NCBI GenBank assembly: GCA_046349915.1
Contig: JAXMBL010000004.1
Coordinates: 1,240,001 to 1,304,000 of the forward strand
Length of the DNA stretch: 64,000 nucleotides
DNA from: CAIXSC01 sp046349915
GTDB lineage: Bacteria > Planctomycetota > Planctomycetia > Pirellulales > Pirellulaceae
Direction: 5' to 3'
Shown: piece after piece, positions 44,817 to 53,564 of the stretch
Layout: each line of letters begins with the position of its first letter
Numbering within the stretch: the stretch's first letter is position 1
Notes under the pieces: model-generated
What the model was told of the DNA's origin: nothing
Database searches by the model: none
Seen by the model: the letters and a program-made list of their open reading frames with translations, nothing else
Position numbers and translations under genes: made by a program

Positions 44817-45628
44817 GACGGTGTCTCCTCGCTCGACTTCGGTACGAATGGAAGCACGTAGACGTCAGATTCCACGCTCTGGTTTGGCTCGTCACTTTCG
44901 TACTCGGCCTGTCGCTGGCAATGCTCCAGAAAGTCCTCGCGTAGCAACTGACGAAATCGAACCACGCCCAGCAGCAGAAAGAGGCAGGAGAACGCGCCCA
45001 CGCTGGCCAACAACACGGCTCGCATTTGGGGATCCATTTCAGGCGAGACGGGATGGATGCCGCGAAACCAGCGAGTGGCGAAGATGATTAGGGGCATGTC
45101 GGCGGCGGCAAGTAGAGCGAGAATCGCGGACACGCGAGCACGTCGACGAGGTTCCTCGATGCTATTGCGAGTCAGGAAGTAACCAGCATAGAGCACCCAG
45201 AGCATCAGCATGGTGGTGAGTCGCGGGTCCCAAGTCCACCATGCTCCCCAAGCAACATGAGCCCAGAGGGATCCCGTGGCGAGCGTTAGCGTTCCACACA
45301 ACCATCCCACTTCGCCCGCGGCTTGAGCCGCGCGATCGAGCCATTCGCGTCGCGAGGCAAGATAACCGGCGCCCGCGAGGCCCATGACCGCGCAACCACA
45401 CAGGCCGCTCCAGGCCACGGCGACATGCAGATAGACGATTTTCTGCGCTGGTCCCATCGTCGCTTCTTCAGGAGCGATCAGGAAGATTGCGCCCAAGGCC
45501 GCCGCCACGGCAACGACCGTGGCGACGACGATTCCAACTTTCGCCGCGGGAATGAAGTGTCGAGTCCCTGTCGGCGGGGGGGGGGCTAGCGCCTGAGGGC
45601 GAGGCGGAGAGGGGGCGACGAGTGACAT
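44804..45628 (-). CDS. ccmC: Heme export/handling protein CcmC
   Basis: 274 residues with six membrane helices. The tryptophan-rich WWD motif is WGAWWTWDPRLT, and conserved periplasmic histidines flank it (LHVAVAW and IHPVSP). CcmC presents heme to CcmE. A proline-rich N-terminal tail of about 30 residues is extra. The C-terminal 40 residues after the last helix are acidic. Starts 4 bases after the ccmB stop. Confidence 0.93.
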   Translation of the reverse strand: MSLVAPSPPRPQALAPPPPTGTRHFIPAAKVGIVVATVVAVAAALGAIFLIAPEEATMGPAQKIVYLHVAVAWSGLCGCAVMGLAGAGYLASRREWLDRAAQAAGEVGWLCGTLTLATGSLWAHVAWGAWWTWDPRLTTMLMLWVLYAGYFLTRNSIEEPRRRARVSAILALLAAADMPLIIFATRWFRGIHPVSPEMDPQMRAVLLASVGAFSCLFLLLGVVRFRQLLREDFLEHCQRQAEYESDEPNQSVESDVYVLPFVPKSSEETPSWRT

Positions 45629-45632
45629 GGCA

Positions 45633-46322
45633 TTAATCCTCCAGGGTAGCTGCGAACACGAGGCCGCCCAGGGTGGTGAACAACAACGCGAAGCAAGCCA
45701 GCAATTGAGCGGGACGAATCCAGCCCTCATCTAAGGGGCCAGCCAGTGTTGCTCGCGTGGCTTCCGAAGCCGCCAGAATGACAGGCGTAAGCAGCGGCAG
45801 GGAGAGAACAGCGACGAACCCTCCTCGTTGAGAGATCCCGGATGTCGCGGCCCCAAGCACCGTGCCGACCGCCGCGAAACCAAGGTTCGAGAGGAGGGCG
45901 ACGAGTATGAGTGGCAATGGTCGATCGAGCAGCGGCACGTCAGCGAAGACCACGAGCGCGGGAGCAAGCACGATTTCAAGCGCCGTGACGGTCAGGAAGT
46001 TGACCGTCAGTTTGGCCAAGTAAATCGAGATGGAACCGAAGGGGTAGAGTCGCAGCGCGTCGTAGCAACCCTCTTCGCGTTCCGCCCCCAGGGCTCGATC
46101 CAGCATCAAGGTGCCCGCGAAATAAGCCGTCAGCCAGAAGAGGCCGCCGCCGACTCCTCGCCGCAGCGGCAACGGAATATCCAACTGCAGAGCTACCATG
46201 ATGACCAGCAGCCCACCTAATAGTCCCATGGCGGGAAAGGTGCGTCGCGAGCGCCATTCGGATCGTAGATCCTTGAGCGTTAGCCAATAAGCGGCCTGCA
46301 TGTGATAGCGGAAAGAGTTCAT
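45633..46322 (-). CDS. ccmB: Heme exporter permease CcmB
   Basis: 229 residues, six membrane helices, membrane partner of the ABC ATPase CcmA. The conserved ALGAEREEGCYDAL segment, typical of CcmB (LDRxLGxExExGxxxxL), is present at about 75-92. Its ATG overlaps the ccmA stop (ATGA). The assignment is supported by position between ccmA and ccmC. Confidence 0.93.
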   Translation of the reverse strand: MNSFRYHMQAAYWLTLKDLRSEWRSRRTFPAMGLLGGLLVIMVALQLDIPLPLRRGVGGGLFWLTAYFAGTLMLDRALGAEREEGCYDALRLYPFGSISIYLAKLTVNFLTVTALEIVLAPALVVFADVPLLDRPLPLILVALLSNLGFAAVGTVLGAATSGISQRGGFVAVLSLPLLTPVILAASEATRATLAGPLDEGWIRPAQLLACFALLFTTLGGLVFAATLED

Positions 46323-47146
46323 GCCGCTCGCCTCCGACCGTGTGAGTCCGCGGCATACACGGCGACGGCCGGCTCGTCGACCGCTCGTTGGAGCAACATT
46401 CCATCGGTCCCGGCGGATGGTTGGGCGTCGGCTGTCGCTGAGGTCACGTGCAATCGACCTTCGACGATTCTTCCCAAGCAGTCAGACAAGGCGGATGCCA
46501 TGTGAGGATCGTGAGTCGTGAAAAGTGTGGCGACTCCCGCGGCTCGCCACTGCATCATTTTTTCGGCGAGCCAGCGTCGATTGGTTTCGTCGAGATGCGT
46601 GAAGGGTTCGTCGAGCAGGCGGATTCGCGGTTCATGCAGAAACGCACGGAGGAGCGCGAGTCGTTGTTGCAGGCCCTGGGAGAGTCGCCTTACCGTTTCA
46701 TCTTTTCGCCGTTCGAATCCGTTCTCGATCAAGGTTTGTAGGGCGAGTTGTTGTGGTGAATGAAGGCCATGTAATCGCGCGGCCAACTCGAGGTTCTCAC
46801 GTGCTGTCAAATCCAGATAAAGGCCGCGATGGTGGGCCGCGAAACCAATCGCTCGTTTGTCGAAATTCGGCGAAGTGATGTTGGCGCCCGCCGCCTCGAC
46901 GACTCCTCGCTGCATCGGGACCAGTCCGCACAAGCAACGCAATAACGTCGTTTTACCCGCTCCGTTGTCTCCCAGGAGAGCCATTGTGCGGCCGTCGCCC
47001 AGATCGAACGATATGTTGCGCAAGATCCGATGAGTGCCGTAATGAAAATGAAGATCGCGTACGCGCAGAGCCGCCGAAGGAAGTGAAGTGATGTCCGAAC
47101 TCAACGGGGACCGAATCTCGGCGGGCTGCATGCGGCGACTCCTCAT
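46319..47146 (-). CDS. ccmA: Cytochrome c biogenesis ATP-binding protein CcmA
   Basis: 275 residues. ABC ATPase: Walker A GDNGAGKTT (about 59-67), signature LSQGLQQR, Walker B IRLLDEPF and the switch His in THDPH. It drives release of holo-CcmE from the CcmC complex. N-terminal 25 and C-terminal 40 residues are extra compared with short CcmA proteins. Overlaps both ccmF and ccmB by ATGA. Confidence 0.95.
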   Translation of the reverse strand: MRSRRMQPAEIRSPLSSDITSLPSAALRVRDLHFHYGTHRILRNISFDLGDGRTMALLGDNGAGKTTLLRCLCGLVPMQRGVVEAAGANITSPNFDKRAIGFAAHHRGLYLDLTARENLELAARLHGLHSPQQLALQTLIENGFERRKDETVRRLSQGLQQRLALLRAFLHEPRIRLLDEPFTHLDETNRRWLAEKMMQWRAAGVATLFTTHDPHMASALSDCLGRIVEGRLHVTSATADAQPSAGTDGMLLQRAVDEPAVAVYAADSHGRRRAA

Positions 47147-49167
47147 GCGGCCCGTGCGAGTCGCCGTCGATCATCCGTAGCCGGTTGTTCGACGAGATCG
47201 TTGGCACGAGTTAAGGCGAGACTGGATTGTCGACCAAAAATCAAGGCGAATGCAGCGCCGCTCAGAGACAGCAGCCCGCCCCACCAAAGCCAGGCGACGA
47301 GCGGATTATCGACCAGTGTCACAAGGATGCGGCCTTCCCCCAATCCTGCGTGGAGAATGACATACAGATCTCCTCGCCATGAAGAGTGGATGGCGACCTC
47401 CGATGTCCATTCTTCCTGCAACTTGTGGAGGTGTCGTGCGGGGACAAGTAACGCGGCCTGACGACCATATCCCGTGGCCTCCAGTCGCGCTTCGGCGATC
47501 AGTTTGTCGGGCTCTTCACGCTGGGATAGTTCCACATGGCGCAGAGTCCAGCCTTCCCACGAAATCGACTCGCCTTCACCCATTTCGAACTGCTGCTGTC
47601 GAGTTCCGAGGGATGAGCCCGCGACTCCGACAGACAATGCGGTAAAGCCCAGGTGGATAACGTAGGCGGCGAATTGTCGTCGACCGAACCGCTGTGAATC
47701 CCACATGCTCGCCATGACAAGCGTCGCGATGGCGAAGGCTGCAATGGCGGTAATTCCCAAGGCCGTGATACTACGCACTCCGAGTAATGCGGCGGCGATG
47801 GCGAACGCCAGACCGCAACTGGCGGCCAGACCCAGCATGCGTATTTGTCGTCGGTTGGGCTTCTTTCCCCAACGGACCAGCGGCACCAGAGCCGTCAAGG
47901 CCAGTAGGGCGAGTCCGACGGGAGCGAGAACGCGGTTGTAGAACTCGGGGCCGAATTGCACGGTTCGTCCCCACCACATCGACGAAAGTGGAGCGATCAT
48001 CGTGCCGACGATGACGACGGCGGTGAACAACGTGAGCAACAGAACAGACGCCAGGATCAGTGTCTCCCTGGCCCATAAACTGCGAAAAGGTTGGGCCGCG
48101 GCCAAAAGTTCGCGTCGACGCCAGCCCACAACGAAACCGACGCTCGCCAACACCGCCATCTCGCCTAGGAACAGCCACCCAATGGGCGACTGGCTGAAGG
48201 CATGCACGCTGCTGAAGATTCCGCTACGAGTGAGGAAGGTCGCCCAATTGCACAGTGCGAAGGTGGCGACCGCGAGGGCGACGGCGGTTCGGGGCAGAGT
48301 TTGGCGGTAACGCCAGGCCATCAGTGCGTGCACCAACGCGGTGCCGGTCAGCCAGGGAACAAGCGACCCGTTCTCGACGGGGTCCCAGGCCCAGTAACCA
48401 CCCCAACCCAGTTCCTGGTACGCCCAGTGAGCTCCGAGCAGAATGCCTCCGCCCAAGGTCGCCCAGGCGGCCAGAGACCAGTTGCTTGTTCGCTTCAGCC
48501 ATTGCGCATCGACCGAGCCATGAATGAGCATGGCCATGAGAGCGGCGAAGGGGACAGTCCAAAGAGCGTAGCCCGCGAAAACAACCGGCGGGTGAATCAA
48601 CATGGCGGGGTGTTGCAAAAGCGGACTCAGCCCCGTCCCTTCCGTCCGCTGAATGGCACTCGCCTTCATGGGATCGGCCGCCGTAACGAGGATCACCAGC
48701 AGGAAGGTCAGGCAAGTCAGCAGAAGGCCTAGCGTCGTGGAGCGAATGGCTTGTGCCTGCGTCTTCGGCAAGCCGGCCGCATACTCTTCACGCCCTGCTT
48801 CTGTGGGAAAGTTCGTCCTGGTGGTTCCCATCGCAGCTTCGAAAATCACGATGATTGCCGCAAGTATCCAGGCCCAGAGAAGAATCGAGCCTGCTTGTCC
48901 TACCCAGAGGGAAGCCAGTGAGTATTGCCACGAGAGTTGAGTGCTAGTGCTGTGCGCCACGTACTCGAAGCGAAAATCCTTGACGATCAAGGCGTGAACT
49001 AGCACCCCCAGAACCAGGGTCAGCAGCGCGAATGCGGCGATTGCCAGTCGCCGACCGTTGCGTTGCCAGTCGATTCGATCGAAGGCGCTGCCCGCAAATG
49101 CAACATAAGCGCCGTAGCCCGCGGCGAGAAATGCGGCCACGAGCGCGAGTTGGCCAACGACCCGCAT
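47143..49167 (-). CDS. ccmF: Cytochrome c heme lyase subunit CcmF
   Basis: 674 residues, about 15 membrane helices. The WWD motif is WGGYWAWDPVENGSL, flanked by conserved histidines (ILLGAHWAY; LLQHPAMLIHPPVVF). CcmF ligates heme to apocytochromes with CcmH. The start is the ATG at 49167 with GGAGG 8 bases upstream. Followed in overlap by ccmA. ccmE is upstream with 76 bases between. Confidence 0.95.
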   Translation of the reverse strand: MRVVGQLALVAAFLAAGYGAYVAFAGSAFDRIDWQRNGRRLAIAAFALLTLVLGVLVHALIVKDFRFEYVAHSTSTQLSWQYSLASLWVGQAGSILLWAWILAAIIVIFEAAMGTTRTNFPTEAGREEYAAGLPKTQAQAIRSTTLGLLLTCLTFLLVILVTAADPMKASAIQRTEGTGLSPLLQHPAMLIHPPVVFAGYALWTVPFAALMAMLIHGSVDAQWLKRTSNWSLAAWATLGGGILLGAHWAYQELGWGGYWAWDPVENGSLVPWLTGTALVHALMAWRYRQTLPRTAVALAVATFALCNWATFLTRSGIFSSVHAFSQSPIGWLFLGEMAVLASVGFVVGWRRRELLAAAQPFRSLWARETLILASVLLLTLFTAVVIVGTMIAPLSSMWWGRTVQFGPEFYNRVLAPVGLALLALTALVPLVRWGKKPNRRQIRMLGLAASCGLAFAIAAALLGVRSITALGITAIAAFAIATLVMASMWDSQRFGRRQFAAYVIHLGFTALSVGVAGSSLGTRQQQFEMGEGESISWEGWTLRHVELSQREEPDKLIAEARLEATGYGRQAALLVPARHLHKLQEEWTSEVAIHSSWRGDLYVILHAGLGEGRILVTLVDNPLVAWLWWGGLLSLSGAAFALIFGRQSSLALTRANDLVEQPATDDRRRLARAA

Positions 49168-49243
49168 GTCAACCACCTCCTTCTCGAAGTGCGACGCGAT
49201 ACGACGAAAGAGCGGCCACTCCGTGACCCGCTACCGCCTCGTG

Positions 49244-49678
49244 TTATCGTCGCGTGTTATCGTCGCGACGCTCCGCGATCGCGGCGTCCTGGGCCGTTCG
49301 ATACTTGCTCGCGCATTTCGTCAAAACCTTGTCGCCGCGGAGCGTTCCGTCCGACGAAAGAGTCCCCTCGACGACGACCTCGATCTCTTCCTTCAGATTG
49401 TCGGGAAGAGGGCCTTTGCACTGGACAGGCAAGCAATGGTCGCCGCCGGTGAGCGTGAATACCGCCAGCCGCCGATCACCGCGAATTTCGAGTGATTCCG
49501 CGGCCACTTTGCCATTGACTCGTACGCGTTTGCCGATGAGTCGCGGAGCGTCTTCACAGCATTCTTCAACGTGGACGTAATACTGCCAACTCGTTGAAGC
49601 CCCTAAATAGGCCAGATAGGCGGTTGTGCCAGCCAGGATCACCGCCCCCGCGATGAGCTTTACGTTGATAGTTCGCAT
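49244..49678 (-). CDS. ccmE: Heme chaperone CcmE, cysteine (CxxxY) variant
   Basis: 144 residues: one N-terminal membrane helix (about 7-25) and an OB-fold domain. The heme-attachment segment reads KVLTKCASKY, with Cys122 and Tyr126. In classical CcmE this is a HxxxY motif whose His is covalently bound to heme. Cys-type CcmE proteins are known from archaea and some bacteria. It also has extra cysteines (Cys40, Cys41, Cys82, Cys87). First gene of the ccm operon. Confidence 0.92.
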   Translation of the reverse strand: MRTINVKLIAGAVILAGTTAYLAYLGASTSWQYYVHVEECCEDAPRLIGKRVRVNGKVAAESLEIRGDRRLAVFTLTGGDHCLPVQCKGPLPDNLKEEIEVVVEGTLSSDGTLRGDKVLTKCASKYRTAQDAAIAERRDDNTRR

Positions 49679-49805
49679 CTTCCTGGGCCTCCCTGCCCAC
49701 TCACCCACTGACTCGCCACGAACTCGCTTCCATGCGATCGATACATTCCGGCGATCAGGGGTTGGACCATATCAAGCAGGCGAGGACGTGTCCAGGTTGA
49801 TGGAG

Positions 49806-51476
49806 TTACTTTTCGAGCCAGAAGACGATATCGCCGTCGCCTTGCCCCACGATTGTTCCGCCCCCATTTTTACGGGGATCAGGGGTTTCCGGTTGACCTT
49901 GGTCATCAATTCGGTTGACGCCAATGCTGTAGATCACCAGACGCCCATCTCGGCGAGTCATCCGGAGGGGCTGGTCGTCGAACGGGTCGAGGGGAATGAG
50001 GCGAGTTTGCCGGATGGCTTCTAGAGATTCAGGAAAGCTGCCATGCTCAAGGCGATGGCCGTGCAACGCGATGGCTAGTCGAGCGAGTCGCTGGCGTGCA
50101 TCTGCTCGCCCGATCGCGATGTTGAGTTGTCCGAAGGCGGGGAGCAGCAGACCGTTGAGAATCCCTTGATTTTGAGTCTTCAGGCTCTGGTCAATTCTCT
50201 CGGCCGTGGCTACTCGGTGTTCGTACTTGGTGATCACCGCATTCTGCATGAGCTCCATATTCTGTTGGTATCGAGCCAGATCGCTTCTCAGGAAGAAAAC
50301 TCGATAGAACGAGATCAATGGTTCGGGAGGAGGGAATGGCAAGTCCATCGGCGGCGTGACGTCAGGTTGAGTATGCACGAGGACTTGGCTGGCAGAGGCC
50401 AGTCCAAAAGCTTCCTCCATTCGGAGGGCTGATTGACAGCGAGCGGCAAGTGAGTGAAATGGCCAGTTTCCTAGCTCGTCGAGATCCTCTTTCGTAACAG
50501 GATGATTCCGCAGGATGTGTTCGAGAGACGTGACTGCGTAATGCTCGGAGGCGAAGGAGACGAGTTGCGAGATGACAATGGGCTCCTGGCCGACATGATC
50601 CGCGACTCGGTGGACCGCAGCAATGTCGCGCAGCGCGGCTCGGACATCGCCCTTCGAGGCATGTAGATGGGCGGATAGGATCAGCTCGCGGGCACATGAC
50701 CGCAGGTTCTGGGTCTCGGGAAGGAGCATGGCGAAGCTGGGGCGTCCCCAATCGCGGCGAAAGTTGCAGTTGGGAATCATCGTGGCCTCCCGGATTCGAT
50801 TCACGAGCGCGGTGCGACCGCTCACGTACCCGATGAATTGAGGCGTCTCGACGGGAAGTTTGCCCGGTGATTCGCTATACAACTTGAACCACTCGGCGTA
50901 CTCGGGTGGTTCTTTCTCAAACAACCCCGATTCAAAAACCTCTTGGTAAACAACGGCCGCATTTTCGCTGTCCACGACCACGGGCGGCGAAAGCGATACT
51001 GCCACGGCGCCCGCCTCGACTCGCATCGCCTCGATTTGTTGACGCACGGTCAAGTCAAGATTCCAGAATGTCATGGCGTGCAGCAAGGCGACGCCGAGCA
51101 GAGCGAGGGCGAGCCAACTGGCGGAAATCCGTTGCTCCCCCTGCTCTGTTGACCGCTGGCGAGCAAAGTACAGCAATGCGCCGACTGCGAGGATCAGGGA
51201 GAGGGTCCAGACGATGGCGCCAGCGAACACGGTCGAGGATTCGAATGGGAGAGGGCGAGAGGTTCCGCCAAAGCCGTCCGTCTTCAGCCAATCCGAGTAG
51301 ACAGACCACGCAATCGCCACGAGAAACAGCAGCGGCAAGAGGCCCCAAGAGACGACGAAGCCGGGAAGCCAGCGGTAGCGGCTTGCCGACCGCCATTTCC
51401 CGATGCCCACGCCAAGAATCGCTCCCGCGAGCGTCCAGAAAACCAAGTGTTCGATCGACAGCAGTATATAGCCCAT
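49806..51476 (-). CDS. Large uncharacterised membrane protein
   Basis: 556 residues. GAGGAGA precedes the ATG at 51476. Three or four membrane helices lie at the N-terminus (about 5-25, 38-60, 78-100 and 115-135). The soluble remainder is mainly helical. Its end (about 465-555) reads ARQRLARLAIALHGHRLEHGSFPESL, LDPFDDQPLRM and LVIYSIGVN, a pattern shared by planctomycetal proteins and by type II pseudopilin-like globular ends. Function unknown. It lies downstream of an ECF sigma factor on the same strand and may belong to its regulon. Confidence 0.75.
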   Translation of the reverse strand: MGYILLSIEHLVFWTLAGAILGVGIGKWRSASRYRWLPGFVVSWGLLPLLFLVAIAWSVYSDWLKTDGFGGTSRPLPFESSTVFAGAIVWTLSLILAVGALLYFARQRSTEQGEQRISASWLALALLGVALLHAMTFWNLDLTVRQQIEAMRVEAGAVAVSLSPPVVVDSENAAVVYQEVFESGLFEKEPPEYAEWFKLYSESPGKLPVETPQFIGYVSGRTALVNRIREATMIPNCNFRRDWGRPSFAMLLPETQNLRSCARELILSAHLHASKGDVRAALRDIAAVHRVADHVGQEPIVISQLVSFASEHYAVTSLEHILRNHPVTKEDLDELGNWPFHSLAARCQSALRMEEAFGLASASQVLVHTQPDVTPPMDLPFPPPEPLISFYRVFFLRSDLARYQQNMELMQNAVITKYEHRVATAERIDQSLKTQNQGILNGLLLPAFGQLNIAIGRADARQRLARLAIALHGHRLEHGSFPESLEAIRQTRLIPLDPFDDQPLRMTRRDGRLVIYSIGVNRIDDQGQPETPDPRKNGGGTIVGQGDGDIVFWLEK

Positions 51477-51570
51477 GGCGATTCTCCTCAGAATGATCGT
51501 GTGTTGATGGATAGTGCTTGCGGCGGGGGGCGAGGCTGCATTCATGCGAGACGACTGGCGACGCGACGTC

Positions 51571-51993
51571 CTAGTTGCGCCAAGGCGATCTCCAGGCAGG
51601 AACTAGAGAGCCAGCGTTTTGGATCAAGACAACTCGTCGAGCCTCGGTCGGCGAAAGCTCGGGCGCCAAGTCGCGCAGTTGGTCGACTTGAGCGGCGAAG
51701 TCCGTTGAGTCTTCGTGCCGACCCATGCGTGGCGAGTCGAGCGCGGCGCTCCAGGCGGCATGCAACCAAAGTAACGACAGGACCGCCGCGACGGTCAGCT
51801 TCGGCCAATGTTGTGCGGGCGTTCGAGTCGACTGGAGTCGCGGATTCGCCTGTTGAGATGCCTGCAATTCGACGCTGACGGCGTCCAAGACTCGCTGGCG
51901 TAATGTGTCGGGAGTGGACGCTGAACTCTCGCGCCATGCGCTTTCCCAATCATCTCCCAGCGAGGCGATGTCCTGATTTTTCTTCTCGTTCAT
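51571..51993 (-). CDS. Small single-pass membrane protein, candidate anti-sigma factor
   Basis: 140 residues. CAGGGAGACGCTC provides a ribosome site. Residues about 1-60 are polar and helical, one membrane helix lies at about 66-84, and a short outer domain follows. It lacks the zinc-binding HxxxCxxC motif of ZAS anti-sigma factors. Its place directly after an ECF sigma gene and its topology make it a candidate membrane regulator of that sigma factor. This is inferred from context only. Confidence 0.65.
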   Translation of the reverse strand: MNEKKNQDIASLGDDWESAWRESSASTPDTLRQRVLDAVSVELQASQQANPRLQSTRTPAQHWPKLTVAAVLSLLWLHAAWSAALDSPRMGRHEDSTDFAAQVDQLRDLAPELSPTEARRVVLIQNAGSLVPAWRSPWRN

Positions 51994-52020
51994 GAGCGTC
52001 TCCCTGGGAGTTCGGTTTGT

Positions 52021-52044
52021 GTACGACGGACTTCCTGTCCGATG
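52021..52044. repeat. Degenerate copy of the CGACGGACT palindrome
   Basis: GTACGACGGACTTC followed by CTGTCCGATGG, one arm mutated relative to the perfect copies. Lies between the candidate anti-sigma gene and the sigma gene. Confidence 0.75.
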
Positions 52045-52119
52045 GTGTTGTCCGTGGTGAACGGGACTGGCGACCCGGCCAACACTAGGACAGCCCTAGT
52101 ACATCGCTGTGACAAATCG

Positions 52120-52683
52120 CTAGTCACTTAACCATCCTCGAAGTTTCTCAATGGCATATCGATACCGACTCGCCGCTGTGTTGGGCGACACGTTCAATAT
52201 CTGGGCGATCTGTGCGAAGGTCAGTTCCCCGTCCCATTTCAGTGTGATGATCTCGCGTTGTTCGTCAGGCAAACGATCGATGGCTCGAGCCAACCGTTGG
52301 CGGAGTTCGTCATTCGACTCATGCCCCGACGAAGGGGATGTGGACGTTGAATTGCTTGTTGGCTCCTTGGTCGCGGCCGATGTCGCAACCTTGCGATCGC
52401 GACGGCGTCGAGCGACTTCACGCACGGCGCAACGTTTCAGCGAGGTGAACAGATAGGCGGGCAAATCGTCGATCGCGGCCAGCCGTATTTGGGAACGGGC
52501 GAGCGAAACGAACAACTCTTGCACGATATCCTCAGCACCATCCGCCCCCTCGACCCACCGCCGCGCACAACGGTAAAGCCGCTCCCCATACAGGTCGAAC
52601 AATTCCGCGAATGCCGCCGGCTCGCCGCTGGCGAGTCGGTCTTGGAGGCGGCTCGGCGGTTCACTCGGTGTGGGGAGGTCCAT
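52120..52683 (-). CDS. ECF-type RNA polymerase sigma factor
   Basis: 187 residues. Region 2 (about 20-90) contains FDLYGERLYRCARRWV and AEDIVQELFVSLAR. A Ser/Thr-rich spacer (about 102-125) is followed by region 4 (about 128-185) with LPDEQREIITLKWDGELTFAQIAQ and the helix-turn-helix NVSPNTAASRYRYAIEKLR. It resembles planctomycetal ECF groups. A palindrome pair lies in the promoter-side region. Target promoters cannot be read from this window. Confidence 0.95.
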   Translation of the reverse strand: MDLPTPSEPPSRLQDRLASGEPAAFAELFDLYGERLYRCARRWVEGADGAEDIVQELFVSLARSQIRLAAIDDLPAYLFTSLKRCAVREVARRRRDRKVATSAATKEPTSNSTSTSPSSGHESNDELRQRLARAIDRLPDEQREIITLKWDGELTFAQIAQILNVSPNTAASRYRYAIEKLRGWLSD

Positions 52684-52720
52684 AACCTACTGGTGCTTTG
52701 TCACAGCCAAAAAATCAGGT

Positions 52721-52774
52721 GCGCCGGACTCCCAGTCCGCCGATCTCCTCGTACGACGGACTTCTAGTCCGTCG
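52721..52774. repeat. Two CGACGGACT-type palindromes
   Basis: A degenerate copy (52721-52742, GCGCCGGACTCCCAGTCCGCCG type) and a perfect copy (52751-52774), in the divergent region between the sigma factor and the VgrG cassette. Confidence 0.9.
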
Positions 52775-52970
52775 ATCTTACGTCCCCCCGTTTCTTGATA
52801 TGACAAAACCCTAGGAGTCTCGTTGCTCCGATTTTGTCTACTCAATTCTCCCAATTACCAAGTTTTCTCGCCCACCTGCCGTGAAGCCTGAGAAATGCTG
52901 GCTCAAGGAATTCGCCCGTCGTTCAGTGTTTCTGCGATCCATGGGGATTCGTGGATGCGTGACGACAAAG

Positions 52971-53021
52971 CAGACCGTCTGCTGATGGATCAGACTGTCT
53001 GCCGCCGTATCAGACTGTCTG
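52971..53021. promoter_or_regulatory. Three CAGACnGTCTG palindromes with exact 20-bp spacing
   Basis: The 11-base perfect palindromes lie at 52971-52981 (centre C), 52991-53001 and 53011-53021 (centre T). Their starts are exactly 20 bases apart, about two helical turns, so a dimeric protein would bind all three on the same face. They lie 312 bases upstream of the first gene of the VgrG cassette. The regulator is unknown. Confidence 0.65.
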
Positions 53022-53332
53022 AAATCGATCCTGAGTCGCAGAGGGGAGCAGCTTTCGGTGAAAATGGGTTGAATGGGTTGTGTGGGGTGTTTGGAGGTTG
53101 TGGGGTTTTTGTGTGGACGGGGGGAAGCGGAGTAATGAGTTGGCCCGCTGGTGCGAGGTTGCTTGGTCGTCGGCTAGAGCGAGTAAGTCGATGCGTTGCT
53201 GGGGAATTGGCTGAGGCCGTCGAGTTGACAGTGGGCGAACCCCTCCCTAGACTCGCCATGATTCGGCGATCCCTGGAAGCTAGACCCTGGGGGACTGAGG
53301 CAGTCGAGGGAGCCGCGAGAGAGAGTATTTGT

Positions 53333-53557
53333 ATGGATAAGGTCTTCAAGCTGTTGACGGAGGCCCTGTTCCGGCTGAAAGAGCTACCGGGGTTGGGGTT
53401 CTTGAATACCTACTATGTCCGCGTGCGCGACGTCCATCTGAAGATTACAAAGAAGATTCGCGACTTCAAGACGCAACGCGACAATCTAAAGCACAAGGTC
53501 AAGCAAGTCAAAGAGATACCGACGCTGGTCAAGGGATCCAAGAAGAAGAGTTCGTGA
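53333..53557 (+). CDS. Small basic protein upstream of vgrG
   Basis: 74 residues, Lys/Arg-rich and helical: a hydrophobic start (MDKVFKLLTEALFRLKEL), then a long basic helix (VHLKITKKIRDFKTQRDNLKHKVKQVKEI). GAGAGAG precedes the ATG. It ends 7 bases before vgrG, so it is very likely cotranslated. No family recognised; a loading adaptor or chaperone for the VgrG is a guess from position. The longer frame from 52895 is not supported. Confidence 0.6.
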   Translation: MDKVFKLLTEALFRLKELPGLGFLNTYYVRVRDVHLKITKKIRDFKTQRDNLKHKVKQVKEIPTLVKGSKKKSS

Positions 53558-53564
53558 GCCGGCC

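Larger units (their letters stand above)
52684..53332. other. Intergenic region upstream of the VgrG cassette
   Basis: 649 bases between the sigma gene and the small gene before vgrG. It contains two dispersed palindromes (52721-52774) and a three-copy operator-like array (52971-53021). A reading frame from 52895 joins the small gene but its composition (runs of Gly, Trp and Val) looks non-coding. Confidence 0.65.

Noticed and set aside
52895..53332. N-terminal extension of the small basic protein to 220 residues
   Set aside because: The extension covers the phased palindrome array, has runs of Gly/Trp/Val and no homology feel, while 53333 has its own ribosome site.
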